This document shows positions 11,166 to 22,857 of a stretch of DNA of 64,000 nucleotides, piece after piece. The first letter of the stretch is position 1. The number at the start of each line of letters is the position of its first letter. Both the position numbers and the translations under genes were made by a program. Under the pieces are notes generated by a model. That model did no database searches, was not told where the DNA came from, and saw nothing but the letters and a program-made list of their open reading frames with translations. Origin of the DNA: Trichobilharzia regenti (taxonomy: Eukaryota; Platyhelminthes; Trematoda; Strigeidida; Schistosomatidae). Location: contig OX235262.1 of the NCBI GenBank assembly GCA_944472135.2, positions 66,340,887-66,404,886 on the forward strand, in the 5' to 3' direction.

Positions 11166-11366
11166 AATCAGTTAAACAGAATTGTTAACTTTAGTGATTG
11201 TTTCTATTGACAGAGTAGATATTTCCAAGAGAGTGTGATTAAGAAAGTGTAAAAAGTTTGAAATAGTCCTAATGTTTGGTGTAGAAGAGTTCCAATTATA
11301 CAGTTATCTGGAAGTTATTATTGTCGATTCGCTTATTGATTATTGATTGAAGTGATGCATGTGTGT

Positions 11367-11555
11367 GAGTCGGTGGCACAGTGGTTAGGACTCTCGCCGA
11401 CCATGCACATCACCCGAGGTTCGAGCCCCTACCGACGCACACCTGATATCTATGGTCGCCGTGCGAAATTTGGGCTACCGATATCCATGCTGAAAATTCC
11501 ATACTTGTACCAAAAATACGGTGTGGAATCAAGCTGTAATCCAAAAAAAATAAAT
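11367..11555 (+). repeat. SINE family a
   Basis: Head TCGGTGGCACAGTGGTTAGG, box B GAGGTTCGAGCCCC, tail with CCATACTTGTACCAAAAATA and GGTGTGGAATCAAGCTGTAA, and an A-rich end. It is very close to the copy at 9580. Confidence 0.85.
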
Positions 11556-11639
11556 GAGAGGATTGAATTATTTGGAGATTTACATAAGTTATTTCAAAAA
11601 TACAGAGTCTAAGATTATATCAAATAGAGTATAATGATT

Positions 11640-12620
11640 CCTTATAATAAAGGTTTTTGTATTTCCCAATGAATGAAAAACAAAGCGATATTGTTTTTAC
11701 TGACGTTTCGCTATTTAATGCTAATAGCTTTCTCAAAGTATTATTAAACCGGAATTTACAAAATCTCAGCATATATATAACAAAGAGTTAAGTGGTGAGA
11801 AAAATAGACTTAGGTCACGTTAAAGGGACATATTGAAAGTCAAAATAGCAATGAAGATCACTAAACCAAATAACAAAGGTAACAGTACATCTGTTATGAT
11901 ATCAAAACAAAGTTTACTAACCTGATCATCGTTCGTTAGTCTGGGGTCATTTTTGGTTGTCAAGTTGGTGAATTGGTAAAGATAAAAAAATCAAGTGTAG
12001 ATTGTTGGATTTAATAAGTATGTAAAATTATAAAATTAGTGTGTGTTTACATAGTGAACTTGCTTATCACATTTGTGTTGATTTTGTCACTTCATGGGGG
12101 AGGGAGGTGTTGTAACCCGGTCAGATTCTGTTTTAGTCCATCATTCCTATTCAGGCAATTCGGATTCCACTTGATATGAAGTGCTTCTGATATTAGGCGT
12201 TCTTTGTGATTTCTGAAGTTTTCTGGATTATTTCAATATTGTCAAAATCAATTTTGTAGCATGATTCTATAGAGTGTACACCTACGGCTGGTGATTTTTC
12301 AGGTTTTTCTAGTTCAAACGGATTTCTCGGTGGTTGAAGAGGTGCTCTATGGTGTTCATTTCTTCTGATTTTCATTTCTCGAGATGTAGATCGCATCACA
12401 TTCCAAGCATTTTGTTTTATAGACACTATTGGATAGAGAATCTTTCGGGATTTGGTCTTTTATATGGATAAAGTTGCTTTAAGTTTGTATGGTGTTTTGA
12501 AGAAAACTCTAATGTCGAGTTGATTGAGTACTCTTCTGATGTCTCTGCTCTATATGAAATGACGACTGCTGAGGTCCATGTTGGATTAATAATGAATTTG
12601 TTGATGATGATACGTTAGAA
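11640..12620 (-). mobile_element. Penelope-like element remnant: GIY-YIG endonuclease end and 3' region
   Basis: On the minus strand the frame gives SRDIRRVLNQLDIRVFFKTP, then after a stop IVSIKQNAWNVMRSTSREMK. It continues AVGVHSIESCYKIDFDNIEI and, across a frameshift, RLISEALHIKWNPNCLNR and LQHLPPP. This is the usual C-terminal endonuclease of PLEs. The GIY-YIG catalytic residues are degraded. The 3' region to about 11640 includes the AGCGAAACGTCAG stretch often seen near PLE ends. Confidence 0.7.
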
Positions 12621-12894
12621 TTAAAAAGGACAGAGTAGTCACTGTAAATGGGATTAAATTCTAAGATAACGATACATCTGTGGTAGAGTGCTGCTATCTA
12701 ATAAGATATTGTTGGTTAGGGTGGACTGGATCAGTCCACACGCCTTGGATAGCGAGAAGAATATGTAGGGGCAACAAAAGGAGGAATCCAGAAGATCTTG
12801 AATTATATTTTTTCAGAATATCTAGCCTGAACACCATCTTTTACGCTGTATTAAATGAGAACTATTAGTGAATTGATTAGCGATGCAAAACAGT

Positions 12895-13650
12895 CATTCG
12901 TTATTAGTATCACTACCTCCTTCCGTTCCTAGCAGAACAAAGTGATTCAGCCGTACGTCTCCACTGCGTTCGGTTCTCCGACAACGTTTTCACCTGGCTA
13001 CAACTCCGGTCACATGCTTTCATCTCCTCTTCACATCACCTCCATACCGCCCTCACACTGACGACCAACTCTCCGCTTCGCATTCAGGTTCCACTCAGGT
13101 GATGGCCTGGCGTGTGATGTCACTTGATGGTTTGTTTTCCCAGAGTATGGCCAATCCACCTCCATTTCTTCCTGAATATTTGTTGCACAATCGGTTCCTA
13201 CTGGGTTGGTTCGTTCCCAGAGATACCCACTATTGTTTATCTTTTATGGCTGGCCATCTGATCTTGAGCGACGTATTGAGCGAAGACAGCTGTTGATGAA
13301 GGTCTGTAGTTTGTTCGAAGTGCCCCTCGTGGCGCGGCGCCAAGTCTTTCATCCATATAATAGCATTGACTGACTTCACATTGGAGTGGAAAATCCAGAC
13401 CTTATTTTGCATGCTGAGTGATGTTGACTTTCACACGAACCTAAGAGTAATGAGAGCGTGCCTTGCTTTCCTGATCGCCATTTTGTTATCCTCACCAGTT
13501 CCGTCCACCTACAGGTGGAAAGTTGCTTCCCAGGTAGGTAGGTAGTTAGGTAGGTAAAGGGGGTTTCTTCTTTCAGGTATCTACCATTTATGCTGACTGA
13601 TGTCTGTTGTTCTTGTTGCTGTAGCTGTTGGACAGGAATATTCATCACCA
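12895..13650 (-). mobile_element. RTE-clade LINE 3' end, minus copy
   Basis: Read on the minus strand it has VKSVNAIIWMKDLAPRHEGH-like sequence, TLRKQTIKH-like sequence and the GCGGAGAGTTGGTCGTCAGT block. It belongs to the same subfamily as the plus copy at 14165-15180, sharing TTCAGGAAGAAATGGAGGTG-like sequence, and is inverted relative to it. Confidence 0.7.
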
Positions 13651-14164
13651 GCCAAATAACTTCATAGTTTATAGAACTAACTTTTCGAGTGGCTGTAGGC
13701 CATTCGCATTCGTACAACTAATATGCATTAGTGGTTATCGCCAGTGGTTATAAACTACTCATGTCGATATGTTAATCAGTAGTATGTATTTTCAAGATTA
13801 CTACATAACTGGTAGTATGTAAAATAAATCATGAGTAACTTTAAAAGCCGTGTTAATAACGACATGACGTCATGCGTCTATTTAGGATAAAGAAAATATC
13901 TTGTCGTTTAGTTTTTCTTTGTATCTTAGAAACAAACTCTAAAGAATCTCAATAAAATCAATAGACATTATCCACTTCGTTCTCCATTATTTGAGTTGGT
14001 TTATTTTTAAAGACAAATTCAGTCAGTTATTTCCTTTGCGTCAGAATTACATTCAAGTCATTTCATAAACTGCAGTTCTCAGTTTATTATCGAATATTCG
14101 CTATAACCGCATTTTTCTCATCAATCGAAATTAATTAGAAAAACTATTGGAATTTAGAGAAACT

Positions 14165-15180
14165 TGAATGATGACACCACTACTGAAGAAGGTGTGGAAA
14201 GAGTAAAACATACCTGCAGATTGGAAGAAGGGATACCTTAACAAACTGCCAAAGAAAGGAGACTTAAGTCAATGCAAGAACTAACGTGGCTTTATTCTCC
14301 TGTCTATCCCAAACAAACTTTTAAAATGCATCATCCTGGAGAGAATCTGATTTTCCACAAACTCGATAATATGCAAGTGGAAAGCCACAAGTTGGCAGAA
14401 GAAGCATCCACAGAAGATAGGTCTTCAGGTGAACATTGACAAACGGAGGTGATGAAGATGCCTGACTAACAGAAACAACAATAACATCAACAACAACAGA
14501 CAATAATCAGCATAAATAGGAGAAATCTGAAAGAAGAAACCTACTTTACCTACCTACTTACCTGGGAAGCAACTTTCTAACTATAGGCGGTTAGAACTGA
14601 TGAGGATATCAAATTGAGGATCGGGAAAGCAAGGCCAGCTCTCACTACTCTCAAGTCTGTGTGGAGATAGATCAACAGAAATCAGAATGAAAAATAAGAT
14701 CCGGATTTTCAAATCTAATGTGAAGTCAGTCACTGCTACTTTACGGATGAGAGACTTGGCGCCGTGTTAAGAAGGACACTTCGAACAAACTACAGACCTT
14801 CATCGACAGCTGTCTTCGCCCAATGCGTCGCTCAAGATCAGATGGCCGGCTAGAAAAGATGAGAAATAGTGGGGATCTCTGGAAGCGAACCAACCCAGCA
14901 GGAACGAATATTCAGGAAGAAATGGAGGTGGATTGGCCATACGCTGAGAAAACAAACCATCACTTGACATCACATGACAGGTCGTCGCTTAAGTGGAATT
15001 CGATTAGGAAGCGGAGAGTTGGTTGTCAGTGTGAGGGTGACATGGAGGAGATCATGTGAAGAGGCGATGAAAGCATGTGGGCAGACGTGTAGTTAGGTGA
15101 AAACGTTGTTGGAGAACCGAACACAGTGTAGATGTTTGGCTGAAGCCCTATGTTTCTGTAGGAAGTAAAGGAAACAATAA
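14165..15180 (+). mobile_element. RTE-clade LINE, internally deleted
   Basis: The start matches the N-terminal RT block (NIPADWKKGYLNKLPKKGDL, then GFILLSIPNKLL). It jumps straight to the post-RT tail (SHKLAEEAS, NRRNLKEETYFTYL, FRKKWRWIGHTLRK, RRVGCQCEGDMEEIM). The palm with the catalytic YADD-type motif is missing. Many stops; no longer coding. Confidence 0.75.
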
Positions 15181-15849
15181 TCTGGCTGGCCTATTTTGTC
15201 GAGTATCTTGCTGATCTCACATTGTGATCTGAATATTTAGGGTTTCCAGGAGAAGCTTTTCTCATTTCTCATCTTTAGTTGTATGATCTACTTTTGATTG
15301 AGTTGTTTGTGGTTAACTTGAACAAATTAACTGTAATATTAAATTACATGGTTTCACTTTTTAGCTGTTATTTAAACTCCTGTGATTACTTGTCATCACT
15401 TCAATACATTGTAATTTACATTTTTCTTATTATCTAAAATTTGAATGGAGAAATTTGATTTGTTTTTGAGGACATATTTTATTTCTATGCAATTGTAATG
15501 GAATGTTGGCCTTCAACCTTGATTTTTGAGGTCTCAATATCAGCGGGGTTAATTTCAATGGAGCAGAGTTACTGGCCTAACTCCCAAACTTCCTTCCTCA
15601 CCGATTTTACTATCATATAAACAACGTCATGTAGTGTATCGGCTGGGGATCGAATGCAGAATCACTTCCGTGGTTGGTGAACATTCCACCAATGAACGAC
15701 TAACACATCATGTATAGAACAGCGTAAGGAATTTGAGGATATAATTACTTACGAATACGCCATTTCAATCACTTCTCGTTAGTTTTCCTAAAAGTTGAAA
15801 GAATTTTTTGTTTATCGGCACTTTTCAGTGTAGATTTTGTTAGGAACCA

Positions 15850-16110
15850 ACTTCAGTTTGAGAACTATTAGATCTGAAGTAGTTCAGAAGTCTCTTTTGC
15901 CCTAGTTTGAAACTCATCAGCAGCACTTAACCATGACCACATTAGTGGTCGAACTCAGAACATTCAGGTAATTAGAAAGGCTCACTGACCATCCAGTATC
16001 TGGAATGAAAGTCATTGACCAGTGAGTTCTAACTTCTATCCATTGGCGATCAAAAGTTTTCGCCAAACAATACCACCAGTGACTCAATAACTGACATCAG
16101 TTGGTGACAA
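15850..16110 (-). repeat. SINE family c, degenerate
   Basis: Matches the minus-strand order of the family (TTTGCCCTAGTTTGAAACTC, then GGTCGAACTCAGAACATTC, then GAGTTCTAACTTCTATCC). The hammerhead core is lost. Confidence 0.5.
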
Positions 16111-17225
16111 AATGTACACTGAAATTAATCCCACATCTTTATAAAACTCGAAATATCAATATCGGAATTGTGTTTATACTAGAACCAAATATGTATTTGA
16201 ATGGCTTATTGGACTATAAAATACAAACTTCCACATTCGATAAGCTCATTTATTAAATGATACAGTATTGATATTAGGATGAAGTTTTTAGTACAATTTA
16301 TTGCTCATAACCATATCAATGTATATTCATATGACTTGACAATTTGCTTTATTCTCTGTTTTTATTCTCCCTTGTTGTATATTACAGTTTTCCATATATC
16401 CAGCAAAAGATATTACATCATTTTGATTACACCTATTTGGTGTTGATCCAATGAATAAAAACTCAGTGAATAACCTCGTAAAGCCTCAACAGTACTACCG
16501 CATAAAAATGAGAACATTAGAGGCTCCACGGAAGAGTGCTTAATGCGATTGGAATTCAGATGGAAATTAAACCAAACAAGTTTCTCAGACAAAAGCCTTG
16601 TGAACTTAAAGACCTAATCAGTCTAGTTGTAAAATTTATTATAATTTACCAAATATCATGCAGTGACTATGAGGACAATTAAATGCGTTAAACAAGTAGA
16701 TCGAAGTCAACTAGATCATCGAAGCATAAGAGTTTGGGTTAGATTCAGAATGATTGATCCTGCTAAGTTAAATAGCCAGACAAAAACTCGGACATTGCAG
16801 TGCCTTCATTTGCATGTTATCAGACAATGGTGTGAGATAGTGGAAGTATTAAACAACAATTTACTTGGGTGAATAGAGAAATCAATCAGAGAGTTAATGT
16901 CTAATTCATGCAATAGAGATGGCACAACATCTATCCCGGATATATATGGAAAATATCATTAAAAATACCAGGAAGCTAAGCTATGTAAAACGAGTTAGAA
17001 AGTCATATGAATGCAATGAATGGTACGAATGTGAATATATTATATTAAATAAACTTAAGCAATATGGAAATATATTCTACCATAGTGCCCAAATTCTACT
17101 CTTACATTAGAATATTTGCATGCTGGCTCTACTTGGTCGTGATTTCAACAGATAAGTTAACAATTACATTCATATATATGTATCATAAATTCCAATACCT
17201 CGCGTGACTTAGCTTTATAAAACAC
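16110..17225. other. Intergenic stretch, nothing assigned
   Basis: AT-rich DNA between the convergent genes. Short plus frames at 16663-16872 and 16919-17110 show no recognised motif, no splice sites and no counterpart elsewhere in the window. Confidence 0.4.
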
Positions 17226-17610
17226 AATTTATTACTCAAGTATTGGTTTATAGGGAATTGGTTGATTGGTTAGAGAATTTCATCATGAGCTGACATTGGT
17301 TAGAGAACCATTGGAAAACCTGGGAGTACTGGAGAGCTGTTTCGTCCTAGTTTAGGACTATTCAGAAGCACGCCCCCATCGATGTTCGAACCCAGGAACT
17401 TCTGGTTGCAAGGCGAGCTCGAAGACCATTTAGCTACTGTGACCCGATCCAATGACCAGCTCATGAGTACTAACTTCTGCCAATTCACGACACAGCGCGA
17501 CAGCTAGCCAATGTCTTCAGCGACTATTTGTCCTCACACCTAACCTGCTGCACCCTACTGCTCACCACTTCCCACTAGAACCACAGGTAACTACCTACTT
17601 GAATAGGGTC
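17225..17610 (-). repeat. SINE family c, left arm of a fold-back pair
   Basis: Near full length on the minus strand. The hammerhead block near 17315-17360 reads CTGAATAG, so G8 of the core is lost. It faces the plus copy at 17660. Confidence 0.75.
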
Positions 17611-17659
17611 AGTCGCTAGTGAGCATCTCACTGATATTCAAGCATTCGTTTGTAGAGAT

Positions 17660-17935
17660 GTGAGGACAAATATTCGCCGAAGACATTGGCTAACTGTCGC
17701 GCTATATCGTGAGTTGACAGAAGTTAAAATTCATGGGCCATTGGATCGGGTCCCAGTGGCTTAATGATCTACGAGCTCGCTAGGCTTGTAACCAAAAGGT
17801 CCTGGGTTCGAACCCTAGCAGTAGGTGCTAACTGCTGAAGAATCCCAAACTAGGACAAAACAGCTGTCCAGTACTCCCAGGTTTTAAAATAGTTCTTTAA
17901 CTATTGTCAGCTCATGATGAAATCCTCTAAACAAT
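17660..17935 (+). repeat. SINE family c, right arm of a fold-back pair
   Basis: Full-length plus copy from GAGATGTGAGGACAAATATT to GCTCATGATGAAATCCTC, with box B GGGTTCGAACCC. The hammerhead block near 17832-17876 keeps CTGAAGA but has AAAA for GAAA, so G12 is lost. Confidence 0.78.
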
Positions 17936-18394
17936 TTATTACTGATTATTTTGCCTTCAGAGTATTCACTTCTAAATGTATTTAGCTGAGTAAATGTTTA
18001 TCTACATAGAAGTTGCTTTAAATGATTGAAGAAACAATCTTATATTTCTTTCGATTTGGAAAGTAAATACAATACTTATCAACTAACTTCAACTGATAGT
18101 TAAACATTAAGTAATTCTGTTTCAGTGTATTTTGCTAACATGTATTTATGGTTTTGTTAAGTAATCGGAAAAATGTAGTAGATTCTGATTAGCAGTGATG
18201 AATATTTCCGTGAATATAAAATATCACTTGTAATGGATTCAGATGAATCGTTAAATCTCTCCGTTACTTGGCATCAAATAGTGTGTGTTTGAAGTACTCC
18301 CGGCTATCTATGATGTGATATTATCTAAGCTGAAAGTTTTACTAGAGAAGCTTACATTTTCAGTCTCCTCATCAGTATTCTATAATCTGGTATA

Positions 18395-18640
18395 TGATGA
18401 CTGACAGTGTATCGTGGGGTATCTATTTCGTCCTATTTGAGACTCGTTAGGTGGGTGTAACTGCACCCCTAGTAAGTAATGAACGGTGTTCTGCTTAGAC
18501 TCAAACCTACTGAAAGCTGTCGACAAGTAGATAACATCAAGTTAATCTTCAGATACCGTCAAAACGCTCATACTAGAAGCCGAAATGTAGAAAAAGACCG
18601 AGTGTTTCAGGAAATAAAAATTATCATGTACCTGAAGAAT
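18395..18640. repeat. Sm-alpha-like repeat, degenerate
   Basis: TATTTCGTCCTATTTGAGAC is the minus-strand stem II and GAAA of the hammerhead block. GAAAAAGACCGAGTGTTTCA matches the GACCGAGCACTTCGG segment of other copies. Confidence 0.45.
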
Positions 18641-18664
18641 CAGACTGTCATGTAGTTTATTGGT

Positions 18665-19400
18665 ATAGCGCCAATCACCATCAACGGGAGGGATTTGAAA
18701 GTGGTTACTTCATTCATTTATCTAGCATTGAGCATTGTCTCATCTAAAGGAGGAACGGACGAGGATGTCAAATCGAGCGAGAATCGAGAAGGTGAGCGAG
18801 AAACACATTCATCAACCTGAAATCAATCTGGAAATCTTCGTCACTCAGCCTGCATCAACAACAAAATTCGGTCGGATTTTCAAGACAAACGTCAAGTCAG
18901 TCAATTCTTCTATACGGATCAGAAACTTGGCGGGCGGGTCACAGAGAATATTTCCAACAGCCTGTTGCAGACCAGACCTTTATCAACCACTAACTGTCTT
19001 CGCTGGATCTATACTGAAGATCAGATGGCCGGGACGGGCCGGAAAGAATCACCAACAAGAAACTATGGCTGGGAACAAACAAAACAAGAACAAAACAATC
19101 GCCCAACAAATATGCAGGAGAAAGTGGAGGTCGATGGATTGGACACTCGCTGAGGAGGCCGCTGGGTGACATCGTGCGCGCGTCAGGCCATTGCTCAAGT
19201 GGAACCAGGCCGAAAGGGAAGCGGCGAGTGGGACGTCAGTGCAAGGGTGACATGGAGGAGATCGTGTGAAGAGGAGTTGAAACGGTGTGGACTAACATGG
19301 ATGCAGGTGAAAAGTACAGCAGAAGACAGAAGGAAGTGGAGACGTGCAGTTGAAGCCCCATGTTCCACTAGGAACCCAAATGAACAATAATAATAATAAA
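18665..19400 (+). mobile_element. RTE-clade LINE (SR2-like) 3' end, young-looking
   Basis: Matches the copy at 61770-62470 over nearly its full length: the AATCACCATCAACGGGAGG start, RIRNLAGG, RRVGRQCKGDMEEIV in frame pieces, and AGGAACCCAAATGAACAATA. It ends in an (ATA)n tail. It lacks the RT itself. Confidence 0.82.
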
Positions 19401-19699
19401 GACTTGATATTTGTTTGGTTATTCACTTTGTATATTAGTGAAACACATGTCACAGAGGCCTTCAACCAGAAGATGAGTAGAATTCGAGTCGGTGATTTTT
19501 TAAAAATTTGACTTTGAGAGTGACTAATTTTGAAAAAAGTTCATTTGTAGTGCTTTTTTTCTGTAGGTCTAAAAAACACTTTCTCGGAAAGTTCTATAAA
19601 CAATACCAAAGAAGACCTAAATGATGAAATCTAGAATGGATAAGTTGTAATTTCAATTGTTAGATATTCATCACAATTCAATATCATTTAGACAGATGA

Positions 19700-20220
19700 C
19701 TGAAAACCAGGGATTACTGAACACTTGTTTCATCAAATTTTTAGGACTCTTCAGTAGTGTGTACACACAGCACCACCATGCAGTGAACTTGAAACCTTCA
19801 AGTTACTAGATGAAGTTCGTCGATCATTCAGATCGTGATATAGTACTGCCCAAAACAATGTCTTCAATTAGCATGCATTCAACCTTGATATGGTATACCC
19901 AACTAATTACGAATTCTCACTGCACCTGCAAGAAATCCATTCAGAAACCGTCAGTGAACTTCTGACTGATATTCATACTATGGGATTTGTGAGGTTTTCT
20001 GCGTTCACAGGTCACTGAATCCCAACCCATGTGGTTGAACGGTCAGTGACCCTGGTCTCATAACCTGAAGGTCCAGGGTGCGATGCCTGGTTGTTTCGTG
20101 CGTATTCGCTGTGAGAAGTCCCAGAGCAAAACAGGACAGTTGTCAACTGCTTTGCGGTTTTCATTGACCTCTATAACTGATTTCAGTCTGTCACGAACAT
20201 CAAACATTTGACAGTAGTCC
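19700..20220. repeat. Two degenerate family-c SINEs, minus then plus
   Basis: The minus part (about 19700-19940) has ACTGAACACTTGTTTCATC and CTGACTAGCTG-like head remnants. The plus part (about 19990-20220) has GTGGTTGAACGGTCAGTGAC and the GGTCCAGGGTGCGATGCC box B-like block. Both are strongly diverged. Confidence 0.45.
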
Positions 20221-20299
20221 AAAAACTCCACAAATCCTATAATTTAGATGATTTTTAAAAATAATAATAGTATCTTTCGAGTAATGGTTTTTTAAGGAT

Positions 20300-20680
20300 T
20301 TTGTTTGATTGGTTGGATGTTTTCATCATGAACTAACATCAGTTAGAAAATCATTGGAAAATCTGGGAGTACTGGACAGTCGTTTCTGTCGTCCTAGTCT
20401 GGGACTCTTCATCAGCATGCACCCACCCAAGGTCAAACTCACGACCTTCTGCTAGAAGGCTAGCTAGAAGAACGTAAAACCTCTGAGAACTAATCTAATG
20501 GCCCATAAATTCTAACTTTCGCCTTTGCACGACATAGTGCGACAGCTAGCCAATGTCTTCGGCGAGTATTTTTCATCACACCTGACCTGCTGTACCCTAC
20601 TGTTCACAACTTCCCATTGGAACCCCAAGTAAATAGCCACCTGAAGAGGGTCGTTCGATAGTGAGCATCTCATTGAAATT
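20300..20680 (-). repeat. SINE family c
   Basis: Minus copy from GGATGTTTTCATCATGAACT to AACCCCAAGTAAATAGCCAC. The hammerhead block carries the variant CTGATGAAGAG and an extra insert before GAAA, as in the copy near 31985. Confidence 0.7.
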
Positions 20681-20693
20681 CATGTGACTGAAC

Positions 20694-21172
20694 ATATCTT
20701 TATTCTGGACAGTCTTTATGAAGTATACAGTATTTTCAGAGGAGTTTGTTGTATGATATTTTTCCTTCTTAGAATATCTTCAAATAAAATACTAATTGAC
20801 AGCATATCCTGTGACACAATGGTCTCTGACCTGAAGCACAAACCTGAAGCACCACTCCATTATGATATATCTGCTTTGTCTCCTTCAAGAAATCCACGAT
20901 ATCTAGTTGACAGCTGATTGTAAGATGTTCAGAAGTACACTTTGAAAACTAAGTACATAACTATAGAACAGTTCTCTCATGTGTTGTGATATGTTGCCAC
21001 CCACAATCAGGCTATTCCTCAAGTTTAATAGAACCCTACGAATCAGAACATTTTAAATACACACAAGAGTAAAATAATACCACTGTCGGTCTTATCTTAA
21101 TCAAACAAACCGAATGAGAGAAAATGTGCGTAATAGAGAGATGGAAGTTTTTGGTAGTTTTAAGCAGGCCGC
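20694..21172 (+). repeat. Unknown dispersed repeat with a shared reading frame (copy 1)
   Basis: It matches 43665-43175 on the opposite strand over about 480 bases. Both copies keep an open frame. Here it reads RISSNKILIDSISCDT, then LHYDISALSPSRNPRYLVDS. In copy 2 it reads KISSNKILTDGISCDT, then FHCDISALSPSINSRYLVES. The length differences between the two frames are multiples of three. I do not recognise the protein. It could be a piece of a mobile element or of a duplicated host gene. Confidence 0.55.
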
Positions 21173-22503
21173 CTCATAAGATAACATAAAATTACAAGTG
21201 ACCAGATTCATTTGAACTGAAATAATAATGGATGTTACTTTTCAAGGTTAAATATATGAATATAGAAACCACAGTGAGGTAACTCTGTACTGTATAAAGA
21301 TGGAATGTATATACGCTAGTGCTATCAGTTCTTGGCCCCGTCACCAAGCGTCTTCTATGATTCTTCTTCCAAATCTCAGTAACTTCTACCATTAGAAGGA
21401 AATAACTTAAACCGGTATAACTTTTGGGGGGTTACAGACTAGTTTAATGATATAATACACAGTTTAAATCGTCCGTCTGTACAAAAAGAATTAGTACTAG
21501 CATAGTCGAACATGGTGAAAATATGATGTAATCTTGGATATTCAAAGAAACCTAGGTTGATGTATATCTTGTATATCACTTGCATATGAACTCTAACAAG
21601 ACCATTATGTAAAAATCTGTTTGTTGAATGTTTGATTTCATGATAAAACGCATAAGAAACAAACAACTTTTTGTCATATCAGTTATATTTCAATCCAATG
21701 TTATTGCCATTGTTTCCATTATATATCGTTCAAGTTAGCATGAACAGGATAAACATTTTCTTTCTAAAAATCATACACAAAGTAAGCATGTACACACATA
21801 TGATTCACTCTACTCACTCCAAATGGTCATTCATTCATTGAGGAGCACTAGACATGTTATGCTTTTGCTTCTAAGCATCAATCATTGAAATAAAAGAACC
21901 TTTTATACAGTATGTTTATATTATCTCTTCACATATATACATGTATGTAAGGCATGATGGGGCAACCAATGTAATATGGAATGCTTTTCATCTGCATATA
22001 TAGCACTCTCCAACATGTATATAAATTATTCTCATCATTTATCTTTATAGTCGTTGAACATTTTTGAAAAGCGCGCAAGTATTGAACATTATTGAACAAA
22101 CCATACATTGAAACTATTCAAATTTCAATTATATAGGAATGATAAATAAAAATGTTTTACAAATTACAACGAAAAAAACGAAAATGTAGAAATAAAAACA
22201 AAATAATATCCATCTGTTCGTACATTCATGAAACCAACAAAGGTTTTGAAGTAAGAAACAGATTTTTTTTTTTGAAAATGAATATACAAAATAGGATACG
22301 AAATATATTCATTGTTCAATTTAGATTACATTATTGTAAAATAAAAGAAGAAGCATTTCACTAGCATTAGTATGCATTCAGTTAAACCTGTATAAATAAA
22401 CAGTACATTCCTAGTACTCAATATTAATATATCTTGTTGATAGTATATACTTGATAAGTAAGTTGGATCATTTCTTTAGATTGCAAAAAGATCCCCGTAC
22501 AAC
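21172..22503. other. 3' flank of the TTLL4-like gene, nothing else assigned
   Basis: AT-rich with no repeat recognised. The part just below 22504 should hold the TTLL4 3' UTR. Short frames here (for example 22152-22364, minus frames at 21192-21666) lack any recognised motif. Confidence 0.4.
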
Positions 22504-22655
22504 TCAGTCGGTTGATTGTGTTGCTTTTAGCTTTACAATTTTAATTGGACGATCACTACTTTTTGGTTCATTTAAAAGATGACAAGTAGAATTGATAAAT
22601 TTATTCTGTACAGCTGATAAAACTTTATTTTTTTCTAAATTCTGTTTAAATGATC
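22504..22655 (-). CDS. TTLL4: TTLL4-like terminal exon
   Basis: The acceptor TTTTTAG is followed by GA, which completes a split Gly, then SFKQNLEKNKVLSAVQNKFI, then NSTCHLLNEP, and ends QSTD with a TGA at 22504-22506. The phase matches the GTAAGA donor at 24363 exactly. It is too short to stand out as an open frame. No canonical AATAAA was seen on this strand in the first 400 or so bases after the stop, so the polyadenylation site is not placed. Confidence 0.82.
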
Positions 22656-22805
22656 CTAAAAATTAAATGAATATTTTATTAATGAAGAATTATGAATCAT
22701 TTTGAGTAAAGTGAAAGAATACAGTAAAAAATGGTAGAATTTATAAAAAAATATTTTAACTATTCGTTTCACATAAACTACTAGATTTTTCCATAGTTGG
22801 ATGTA

Positions 22806-22857
<52 letters not shown>

